From: Eimeria necatrix | Taxonomy: Eukaryota; Apicomplexa; Conoidasida; Eucoccidiorida; Eimeriidae | Length of the DNA stretch: 64,000 bases | Direction: 5' to 3' | Assembly (NCBI RefSeq): GCF_000499385.1 | Contig: NW_013652802.1 | Coordinates: forward strand, 62,001-126,000 | In this document: positions 46,701-56,006 of the stretch, piece after piece | Layout of the letters: each line of letters begins with the position of its first letter | How positions within the stretch are numbered: the first letter of the stretch is position 1 | Position numbers and translations under genes: made by a program | The notes under the pieces: model-generated | Database searches by the model: none | What the model saw: only the letters and a program-made list of their open reading frames with translations | Told to the model about the DNA's origin: nothing

Positions 46701-48020
46701 AGCAGCGCGATCTCGTTTGACGAGCTCTCTGTTTTCTTTGTCTATCCGTCTGCCTCTAGTCGCACGCCAATTTATTGAGAGATTCGTGTTTTTCTGCCCT
46801 GGTTACTCTTCGTTTATCTGCCTTGCCATTATGCTGCATTCATGTGTATCTGCTTGTCTGCTTCTCTGCGTGGTTGTCTATCAAATTCTTGTCTCTCAGC
46901 CTTCGACGCTTTGGTGTCTCTTCTTGCCTGTCGAATTTCCGCCTGAGTTGCATTTGGCTTTACCCCTAGGGTTTCGTAGTGAGACCCAACACCGGTGGTT
47001 GTGGTTGCACTGGCGCTGCTGCTGCTGCTACTGCTGTAGGCCCTGGAGACGGAGCAACGCGCACCGACCACAAAGAGCCCACGCACGGAGCATGCCGAAA
47101 ACCACCACGCGCCTTCCCTCCTACATAGACTACCGGACGTCGTTGAGTCGGAGGTGCTCCCGCCTTCGCTCCCACCGCCGCCGATGCCGTTGCTGTTGCT
47201 ACTGCGCCTGTGGCTGAGGGAGTGATGGCTGCTGATGCCAGTCCTGCAATTGCTGCTAGAAAGACTCCAGTTATAGCCCCTATCAAAGCTCCTTCTTCCG
47301 ATCCTGCTGCGGCTATTTTTTTCACAGCCGGCACTGCAGTAGCATTCCACTTGGCGGTGAAAGTCTGAACCTACGTCTTGAATCCCATCATTCCGTGGCT
47401 TACGTAGCCTCTGCCTTGCGGCTTCCTTCGCTTTTAAGATCGAAACTGCTGCTGCAATCGTTGCTGAAGTGCATACCACAGCACGGGGGGAACTGCTGGC
47501 ACCCAACACAAGAATGTTCCGCTCGTTGCATCCTCCAGCAACTGCTGCGGGGAAGGAGGGCCAATTCCGCAGCAGCGGCCGGCAGCCCTCTACAAGCAAC
47601 ATAAGACGGGTGTGACAAATGATGGAGCTGCCTCCTTTTGGCTGTTGGAGCTCCAACCGTCACTAATGCCGCAGCTACTGCCGGTGCCGCAACTTGCGCT
47701 GGTGCTGCAACTGTTACAACCGCCGCCGCTCGTGTTGTTGCCGCTGTTGTTGCCGCTGCAACTGTGGCCCCGGCTACTGCTATTTTAGCTGCTCCGGCTG
47801 CCGTCGCTGTCGTTGCATTCGTTGCTGCTGACGGGGCAGCAGCTTGTTGCTGCTGCGTCAGTGTCCAGTGACTTTGGGGAAGCCCTGTGCAAAGCGAGCT
47901 GCCGCGGCCCAATAAAAATAAAGTAGAGGAGAAAACGGTCAGGTGGGGATCTAAACGGCAATAATGGAGGGCTGCAACCAACTCTGTCTTGGCAAAACCC
48001 AGAGAATGCCAGGTGCTCAT
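43710..48020 (-). CDS. Membrane J-domain (DnaJ/HSP40) protein, 11 exons
   Basis: Exons: 48020-47594, 47463-47404, 47333-47087, 47033-46928, 46588-46532, 45833-45745, 45526-45465, 45248-45172, 44710-44625, 44397-44265, 43766-43710, all phase-consistent (466 residues). The J domain is split over three exons: HYETLGVKPNATQAEIRQ, then AYVALALKLHPDRNRDDPN with the HPD motif (about 290-292), then RFNEIRAAYDVLSQP and HYD. HSP70 stimulation is expected. Before it lie Ala-rich exons with a glycine-zipper-like hydrophobic helix (GALIGAITGVFLAAIAGLA); after it comes a second span (PVILCAFLTIAYFSVAYP) and a tail with NPLSCQWERIPKGLEAP. The intron after 46928 starts with GC (CAG|GCAAGA). The 53-nt intron after 47087 is unusually short. 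Without the 45171 splice the frame would stop at 45163. The first exon and start are the least certain part. Confidence 0.65.
46700..46927 (+). repeat. Pyrimidine-rich tract lying antisense inside the GC-AG intron of the J-domain gene
   Basis: The plus strand is rich in TCTG, TTCG and TCTC words, like the intron tracts elsewhere in the window, but here the host gene runs on the minus strand, so the transcript carries the purine strand. This is the intron that uses the GC donor. Confidence 0.5.
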
Positions 48021-48479
48021 TCGGGTCTTACTACCTGCCACAGCAACTGCTTGATGTCCTTATCTTCATATCCAATTATTTTACTTTAGCCCTGTCACTA
48101 AGCTTGAATTGATTTGCCTCTAGGGATACAGAGAACCGTATGGAGGGAAGCTCCCGTTAGCCTCACGGGGCCCCATGTGGAGGCGAACTGTTCGGACACG
48201 TCATACTGCGGTACAAGAATAAGTTATCGGCTTCGCATTCAGTTTTTATTTGACGTTTTCATGATTTTGCTCTAATCAAGTAATACGTAGAGCCCCTGGG
48301 GAACGTGTAAGGGACTAAGGTCACTTCAACTGCTCTCGGAGGCCCATTGCCTGTGCATTATGCCCCTCGCTTGTACAATGGATTTCAGCCGCGATTCTCT
48401 CATTAGCACAGCTCACCCAGACTTTAAGATTAAGAAACAGCCTCAGTTGCTGTGTTTAGGGACCCGCTCACAGTAAGCA
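48021..48479. other. Upstream region of the J-domain gene
   Basis: No open frame of interest. It lies between the proposed start of the J-domain gene and the foldback element. Confidence 0.4.
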
Positions 48480-48740
48480 GAGGTTCATTCAGTGTCAAGG
48501 GGAAGCTCTCAAATTCTCGTACTATGCTAATTCAGTGTTGAAGACGTTATGCGATTCGCCATAGAGTAATAAAAATCAGAGTACGCTGAGTCCGCCCACG
48601 CCGCCCACGCGGACTCAGCGTACTCTGACTTTTATTACTCTATGTTGAAGCGCACAACCTCGTCAATACTGAATGAACCTATGTATACTATGACACGGAT
48701 TCCAAAAGCGCACGCCCTCAAAACTGAATGAACCCCTGTA
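48480..48740. mobile_element. Foldback element: 35-bp inverted repeat with flanking repeats
   Basis: Left arm 48560-48594 and right arm 48610-48644 are reverse complements with one mismatch in 35, separated by a 15-base loop made of two CCCACG units. Outside the arms, GGTTCATTCAGT at 48482 is repeated in inverted orientation as ACTGAATGAACC at 48668 and again at 48723; the two right-hand copies continue as direct repeats through TATACTATGAC. The nested inverted structure without coding capacity fits a foldback or MITE-like element. A strong cruciform or hairpin would form in single strands. Confidence 0.6.
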
Positions 48741-48744
48741 TACT

Positions 48745-48848
48745 ATGACGCAGTTTCTGAACAAAGCAAATGAGGCTACTTCTAGTTCAGAAGAGCTGCG
48801 TAGCAAAAGGCCCACACGGGCAGCACAAACTCTTCTTCAGCAATTCAG
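48745..48848 (+). CDS. Possible first exon of a plus-strand gene
   Basis: An ATG frame encodes MTQFLNKANEATSSSEELRS and then KRPTRAAQTLLQQF, ending at a usable donor (TTCAG|GTGTCC, phase 2). The next 300 bases on the plus strand form a pyrimidine-rich tract of the kind seen in introns here. No phase-compatible downstream exon with a clear acceptor was found; one option near 49,420 would overlap the last exon of the surface-antigen gene on the other strand. Confidence 0.25.
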
Positions 48849-48869
48849 GTGTCCCTCTGAGATACATAA

Positions 48870-49160
48870 TGCAGTGTTATCCCCCTTTATTTCCATGTTT
48901 CATCTCAGGAGCCGTACTAGCCTCTTTTATTTGTTGATGTTCCGGTGAACCCTGCTTTGGTTTGTTCGTCACTCTGGCCGTTTATCTACCTGCCTGCTCA
49001 TCTGTTACCTCCGTTCACTTCTCTGCTTATCGTAATATCATCTAGCCTTATTTGCCCCTGGACTCACCAGGCCTTACAGTCCCATTGTGAGTTAGCTATC
49101 TCGTTCTACTCTGCCGGTCTGTTTGTGCCTTTCTGCCATGTTGGCCCTGCATTCTGCCCC
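48870..49160 (+). repeat. Pyrimidine-rich intron-like tract
   Basis: Plus-strand sequence dominated by T and C with words such as TCTGCTTATC and TTTGTTCGTCACTC. Same character as the intron tracts at 42.3 and (on the minus strand) 44.0 and 45.0 kb. No confirmed host gene. Confidence 0.4.
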
Positions 49161-49461
49161 GTCATCAAACTACAAAACGTCATAGAAGCCAATAATATGG
49201 CACAGTAAGAAAAATAAACCGCCCGCAACCAAACGAGACGGCGCATCCAGATCTAGCCCGGCCCTCAAAGGCAGGGGCCCCTCCAGCGCGGTTTTGTGCT
49301 GAGGGTCCTTTTACGCCAGTGCTCTTGGGTCTATTGTCTGGTGATGTGAGCCACCACAAGCTGTTCCCGGTAAGTGCTAGCATAGGGAGTAAGGGGTTTT
49401 TCGGGAGCGTGCTTTACCAGAGGCACTCTTGCTGCTCAGCACGCGCCGCGCCGTGCGGGTG

Positions 49462-51805
49462 TTAGCGGCCACAGAAGAGGAAGTTGATTCGTATTTCAAG
49501 TTCACTGATAATGCTAAGAAGAGCCTGCATCTGCTCGTTAGTATTTGTGACGGTTGCTGCTGCTGCTGCTGCTCCCAACAGCAAATCCAAACTGTCCAAC
49601 ACGGTAGATTGCTGTAAGGTCTCCAAGCGGCGGAAAGGCACACAAGCCAGGGCTGCGCCTGCACATACAGTAAAAATGCTATGACCTACACTGTGTAGGG
49701 CATACCGTCAGACAGCTGCCATGCCAGCAGGCGCTCACAGCACGAATCCTTTGGGCGAAATGTTTTATATTTCAGGCTTGAGAGCTTCGCACTCATCATT
49801 TCTTTTAAAGGGTGTTAGCAGAGGATGCATGCTGATTTCTTCGGCGTTAGAGCTTAGGGCCAAGAGTTGGTCTACATATTAGGGCTAGGGGATTGCGGCC
49901 GGTCGTACATGTGGCGGAGCAGGACAGGACAAGAGGCAGGTTTGCCTCGCCTACGACGCAAGGACTCTCGGAATGTCTGTCGAGTGCAATAACTCTCAAA
50001 TCAGCGAAAACAGCCGAAGACGCTACATCATTCGGCAGCCCAAATTTACCGACAAAGTGACCAGGCCGACACGTAAAAGGCCGCAGCCTGTAGGTGCTGG
50101 GGTTGCAGCCTTGCAACGGCACAGGCACACCCCTGCGACAAAGGCAGAGGCGCAGCCAGACACAAACGGATGGAAAAAGAGCCCACGCACACGTGAAAAG
50201 ACATCAGACGCGGCGCAGAAAGAAAACGGGCGCCAGTGGGGGCAAATGCTCAAGGCAGCTACAACCAGCATGAGTCAGACACACAAAGGGCTGAAAGAGA
50301 AAAAGACAAAGATCATCAGTAGCACATTTTCGAGATATAAGAAGAGAATAACTGCAACTGACAGATTCTGCGATCCTTATGAGGCAGCCTAGAAGAGGAA
50401 AAATGCACACAACCTCAGTCATGTCAGTGCAACGTACTGTCCGGGGGTAAAACAGGGGCCGCCGCAGTCACTTCGCTGCACTGCTGCTTGTGGATCAGCA
50501 GCAGAATTGCTCTTATTGAGCTCGTAGAAGGTGGGAGATGCTGTGGGCGCGGGTGTGTAGATTCCGCCCACGGCGCGGCTGTTGCACTGACCTGTGAGAT
50601 TGAAGCAGCCCGTTGGAGCTATAGCTGGATTCCTGTAATTATGCAGGTTTAAGGCCAACGGGGTAATGCTTCCGTTGCATGCACGGCCGAAGGCAGACTC
50701 GACGGGCGACAGAGAAACCGACAAACGTGCCAAAAACGCGGAAGGAAAGAGGCCTACCACACCGTTAAAGGCGCGTAGGGAGGGGGACGCCACCGCGATG
50801 CAGCCTGAGGAAAAAAATGAATTCACATTCAAATATATTCACTTTGAGAAGCAGCGACACAACTCTAGTTTGGAAGGGCTGCTGCTGCCGCCCCTACAGC
50901 TGCAGCTGCCTCATTCTCTAATGCACGCATACCAACACAGGTACGAAAACTGAAGGACAATAGTGCAGCGTCTCTTGGGGATCAATCAGTTAGTGTAAAT
51001 TCGAAAGTGCCAGCCTTTTTGCTTGTCTGAGGCTCACCTAGCTCTCTAAACTTTTGCTCGTCGTAGTGAAGCGGCAGTTGAGTACGGAGTTGCTTCACTT
51101 TGGCTGAGGCAAAAAGAGCAAATTCAGACAACAGCTACTCTGTACCTGCTTCATTGAAACAACGCCACAGACAAATGACAAGCATACAGTGATGTAGAGG
51201 CTGACACAGATAAATGGAAAGGGAAAGATTGCCATGGCAGAAGGCACGGAAGAAAGTCCAGAAGAGAAGCCAAGTAAATTGAAGCTTGTGAGCAGGCACT
51301 GCTGTTTGATTCTGCAGCTTCATTCCCCTCCAAACGCCATCCTCATTTGAGTTGCTATGACGGCCACAAACGGTCGCGTTTGGACCACATTAAGCACGTT
51401 CAAGTGGAGCAAAATTATATGTTGCTTACCTTCTAGGCTAGACAGGAGGGTTTCGATTGCTGTCTTTAGCCTTTGCTGTGAATGTGAAGCGGGCTTATCA
51501 GCTTCTTCTACCTTGACAGGAAAACGCCTGCCTAATGTGTTCTCCTCCTGAGCTAAGGGGACCTCCAGCTCTAATGCCACTGCGCTTGTGATATCACTGA
51601 CACAGGGAGGGGCGGAGCAGCCTGCTGTTGGTGCTGTAGGCTGCGTGTTTGATTTGTTTGATGCAGCAGCAGCTGTCACAGCATGAACATCTGGGAAAGC
51701 GCCTGTAAACTCGGACAATGAGGTTTGAGAAGCACTTGAAAAAAGCGGCCGAGGGAAAAGAAGGAACACTGAAGCCAAACGTGACAAAGAAGGAAGCAAT
51801 TCCAT
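49462..51805 (-). CDS. SAG-like cysteine-rich surface antigen, copy A
   Basis: Five exons, 51805-51430, 51103-51038, 50804-50438, 50132-49909, 49658-49462, with GT-AG joins and phases 1-1-2-1, give 409 residues. Exon 1 has a signal peptide (LPSLSRLASVFLLF) and an Ala/Ser/Thr-rich segment. Exon 3 starts GCIAVASPSL and holds paired cysteines (RACNGS, GCFNLTGQC, DCGGPC). Exon 4 has CNPSTYRLRPFTCRPG, a GKFG, DLRVIALDRH and a final LVLSCSAT, the pattern shared by all three copies. Exon 5 (ALACVPFRRLETL... ISELEIRINFLF) is a helical tail. Eimeria SAG proteins are usually GPI-anchored on sporozoites or merozoites; this one ends FLFCGR without a hydrophobic GPI-type signal. Assignment to the SAG/TA4 superfamily rests on signal peptide, cysteine pattern, small exons and clustering. 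Introns 1 and 3 are pyrimidine-rich. Confidence 0.75.
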
Positions 51806-53558
51806 TTCTGCAGTACTTGAAATTTTGCAGTGGTGTTGGGACACGGTAGGGACAAAGGGGGAAAACAATAAAAATAAGCGACAAGCAGCATAAGTAAGAA
51901 GTGTTCCAAGTGACGCCAGTGTCCCTGCTGCTAAAATTGCCGTGAGCTTTTCCACCACCCCAGGTGACCCTGGTGTCAATTGTGGGGCGCTGCTGCCCGA
52001 GGGAATGTTGTGCGCCAGGTGAGCCAGCAACCAGAACCCCCAGATATGTTTCTACAGTGGAGGAAAATGTTTTACGTTAAAACTTGATGGCTTAGAAAAT
52101 TTATTGAGGTGCCCAATCACTAAGATGGTCGAAGGGCAGGACACCCTGCATCGTACCAGTCCGGTCCAGGGATGGCAGAAAACGAAACTCTACGAAAAAA
52201 ACCTCTGTTGATTATTCGGCCTAAAGATTTCGCATACTGTCCCATTTGGATGGCATTTCAATTACTTTATACTCAACGAATTTTCCTTTTGAAGAATTGT
52301 GGCTGCTTACAGAGGCATTATTCGACGGCACGTGGCACCACGCTTTGCTTTTGCTTTCTTTTCTATTGAGTGTTTGCGCTGGACGAAATGAGACCTTCTG
52401 ATCTTGCTCATGAAGTGTAACTTCTGGATTTCTGAACTCCTGCCGTGCATTCCGGTCTTACGCACAGGGAACTTGGATGTACTCGCTGACTTTCTGTAGC
52501 CCCTGGAAATCTGCGAATTGTGTTCCTCGTAATTCCTAGTAATCTACAGATAATGTGTCACAGCATCGTTCTTGGCAGCGTTTGCGCTGACATAAGTAGT
52601 AAATTTCAGGTACAAGCACGTGGTAAATGCTGGAGTACTGGCATCGGCGTTTCACGAGAGTGGTCCCACCGACCATTGAGAAGAGCAAGCTTTAAATCTG
52701 TTGTGCTTTTCTACCAGTACGTTTAGACTTGCCAGGATTCGGTTTTATGATTACACTCCCAAAGTTGTGCTATGAAGTTCACAATTCCGCACTTGTGTAG
52801 TATACTTGTTAGCTATTTTATCAGCGACACACCCTTTCATGACTGTGAACCCCTGTGGAAACGCAAGAGCACAGAGCCAAGCTGACGCCGGGGACCATGC
52901 ACCTGCTTGGCAGCCTGCGCTGCTGCTATGCAGCAACGGCAGAATGTGTCCAACGGAGTGTTTCTGCCAGCATGAGATGCAGGAGACGTTGTCTAGTTTC
53001 AAAACCTCATAGCTGGTGTTTGGTGTGGTGCAGGTGAGGTGGAGTAAGCCGTCTCTCATCTGGAGTTCTCTCAGGGGAGGGATTCCCTACCATGCTTTCA
53101 GAAAACGGGCTTGCACCCACGCTGTGTGCGGAAACAAACGTAACCTCAGGCAGTGAACTACGGAGCCGAAATTCTAAACCATAGACCAAAACTTATAAAG
53201 CGTAATCAAGTAGAATGACAAAATAAACATTGCAAAACGAAAAAGTTCCCGCTCAAGCACAATGAGACTCTCCGGTTCATCTCATTCCACTTGGGCTTCC
53301 TGCCTCTAGATTGCTGGAACAGCGAAAACTCCAATGATTCGTTCCTGCAAGGGTTTACTAGCCTTGAATTATTCTTTTTAGGCTCTGATTCCCTTGCTGG
53401 AGGTGTCATAGAAGTCTAGGGTGCCTCAAAAAATGCTGAGGGACAGCAGCATCGCGCAACACAGCGGTCGAGGCATTCTGAGCCTACGTGTCTGCTGCGG
53501 GCCACGCAAAAGTCAGTTAAATTCAGTGCGGGCGCTACGAAGCCGCCCGCCGGCCCCG
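51806..53558. other. Intergenic between SAG-like genes A and B
   Basis: Upstream region of copy A and downstream region of copy B. No SAG-like exon, complete or broken, was recognised on either strand. The 52.0-53.4 kb stretch is of ordinary composition without repeats. Confidence 0.5.
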
Positions 53559-56006
53559 TCAAAGCCGGTGCCTCCACACCAAAGAGCGTGCATCACTGAC
53601 GTCATAGTACGTGCGCGGCTCGGGCTCCCAGGGCCTCCTTCGCCTCCTACGCGGGGGTGGGGTCGGGCCAGGAGGCTGTGGTACAGGGGTAGGGTCGGTG
53701 GGGGGCCTTGGGTTTGGCTGCGGAGTAGGGGTGGGAGGCTTGGGGATGGGCGCCGGTTCCGCCGGGGGTGCCGGCGCTGGGGGAGGAGGGATGGGTCGGC
53801 GTCTCCTGCGGGGTGGCATCCCAGGGGGCCTTACGGGGTCTGGCATGGTGGGAGGTCCTGGAATTGCTTTATGAGTGGTGGTAGTCACACTGGTGGTGGT
53901 GGTAATAACAGGAGTGGTCGTAGTGGTAATAGTTGGAAACGTGGTCGTGGTTGTAGTAGTGGTTGTTGTGGTAGTTGTGGTCGTGGTGGCTGTGGTGGTG
54001 GTAGTTGTGGTGGTGGTCGTAGTGGAAGTTGTGGGCGTGGGGGTGGGTCGTGGAGTAGTTGTTGTGGTACCGGGACTTGTGGTGGCTGCGCACGTAGTAG
54101 TAGTGGTTCGAGGGGGGGGTGGGAGTGGTACTGGCGGCTTAGGAAGAGGAGAACCCGTGGCTAAAGCTTCAAGAAACTTAATTCTTGACTCTAGCTCTAC
54201 TGCCACCTTCAGTGCTCCCATCATCTCTTGCACTGTGGGGCTGTTTGGCAGGGCCGTCGTTATCTCTAGGACTAGTTCTTGTAGCGTGGGCACCACGAGC
54301 TGAGGATCAGTCCCGAGGACCTGCAGCGGTGAACAGGCGAGCCTGCGGCCTGTAGAAGAAGAAAAGCACAGCTATGAGTAAACTCAGGAGTGGAACAAAC
54401 GTGCTGAAGACCTACATAGGGGACCTGCGCATGTGCTGCACTTGAAAACGTAATTGAGAACTCTAAGAAAGGCAATGGAAGGTAATGTCACAGCTGTGCA
54501 GCTTGCGTAATCACTTGGGGCAGCTTTTGTAAATGCCATCGATGCAGGGGAATGTGCTTTGGCATCTGTTACTGTCTGCTACTGACCACTGGCGTGACAG
54601 CTTATCACAACCGGAAGTGAATGTTCGCCAATACTACAGGGATTGTCTGCCGTCTCGTCCGAGGCCACCTGGCGCAGGTCTACCAATAAGGGAGAGGGTG
54701 AGACATCTGTTCCGGGGCCAAATTTTCCGGTAAGGTCCCCAGCATGGCAGGAGAAGGGGAGAGCATTGTACTGGGTGCTATTGCATGAATACGCCGCCCC
54801 TTGTTTTCTTTTCCCCGTTTCCTTGCTGCGTCAACAACCAAGAAAGCAGTTTGCCACAAGCTTCACATGCCACTGGAGTCCTTATATATAAGGCAGAGCA
54901 GAAGTAGACAAATTACGTTTTGGGAATTTGAAAGTTTACTCGAAGGGGGGAATGGATAGAGCTTCGCAAAGCTCCGCGCCGTCGGGGCCGCAGGCCAGAC
55001 CGGGGTCATGCCTGCCTCCGACCTTCTCTTTGCTGCATTGGCCATGATTGTTAAAAGAACCTTCGTGTGACAAACTTGGGTTGCTCTTTTCGTGCACCGA
55101 CAGACCGACTGGGGTGACGCAAGGAGTCTGGAAGACTTGCTGAAAGAGGGGGGAGAGGTGGGGCACAGACAAAGTCAGACGGGCCAGAAAAGAAGACGGA
55201 AAAAGCGCCACAATTCCTTTCATTCCTTCCAGATTAAATTTGGCATACGCTATGCAGCCTGAAGTCGAACCAACGCAGGCGCGCATAGCTCCATAAAGAG
55301 GCAGAGGTAAGCTTCTATTGTTTGCATTATTAGCCCTGCGGGCACTTGCCGTCCCTTCCGGCTAGGTTGAGAAGAAAGTCACCTTGTTTCTTGAACTCTT
55401 CATAATCAATATTAAGCTTTTCGTCCTGGAGCTTTAGAAGTCTCCCTAGGCGAAACAGCATAGGCAAAGGCAATTAATACAATTCGTGACCATGATTTGC
55501 AACCATGTAGACATCACTACGCAGAATACCCTGAAAGTCAATGCAGTTCCCCAAACTCTTGGAGGTAAGAGAACAATTTTTTGGTTTTCACCTGCCAGTC
55601 CGTTGAGACAACCTCTAAGGAAGCGCACAATGGGGTCCACCCCGTTGTTGGCTTGCATATGAAACTCTCCGCGGGCACTGGGGTTCATAGTACTAATGAA
55701 TTCCATGAGTCTCCTGACGTTGGCCGCAGATGTTAAATGGTCTTCCTTTTCGTCTGTCAACGACTCCTCGGGGCTGAGAGAAATCTCTAACTTGTCCATC
55801 TGTGATTGTGGCAGTAGGCTCGAAAACGCCACTGCTGCTCCATTATCAGAGCCAATAAGTAGCTCATGAAAACTATCTTGATCACTCGAAAAACAGGAAG
55901 AGAGGCAAAAGAGAGAAAAATGCAGCAACACGGCCAAAATCATTGCAGTACCACAGCCTCGCAGTGTAGAGCACTGCCGACAGCGCTCATTGCCCGGAAG
56001 CGTCAT
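53559..56006 (-). CDS. SAG-like surface antigen with poly-Thr and Pro/Arg-rich stalk, copy B
   Basis: Five exons, 56006-55592, 55445-55383, 55258-54940, 54777-54587, 54349-53559, same phases 1-1-2-1 as the other copies, give 592 residues. A hydrophobic start (MILAVLLHFSLFCLSSC; this inner ATG at 55943 may be the real start) is followed by an acidic Ser-rich segment. Exon 3 (GCIAYAKFNL, QTPCVTPVGL, GQCSKEKVGGRHDPGLACG) and exon 4 (YNALPFSCHAGDLTGKFG, DNPCSIGEHSLPVVISC) match copies A and C. Exon 5 begins like theirs (RRLACSPLQVL, VELESRIKFLEAL) but continues with Pro, then about 75 residues that are mostly Thr, then Pro-rich sequence with PRRRRRP and PPRRRRRRP clusters, ending SLVWRHRL. The Thr tract would be a mucin-like O-glycosylation target. 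No GPI-type hydrophobic end is seen. Confidence 0.75.
53870..54115. repeat. Coding (GTN)n tract (poly-Thr in copy B)
   Basis: On the plus strand a long degenerate GTG/GTA/GTT/GTC run, equal to ACN codons on the minus strand. All four synonymous codons are used, so this is a protein-level Thr run rather than a simple slipped microsatellite. The same DNA keeps open a meaningless poly-Val frame (plus) and a His/Tyr/Asn frame (minus). Confidence 0.85.

Noticed and set aside
53869..54303. Poly-Val and Gly/Ser-rich plus-strand frames and a His/Tyr/Asn-rich minus frame
   Set aside because: All are alternative readings of the (ACN)n tract in the SAG-like copy B exon 5, which is fixed by phase-correct splicing.
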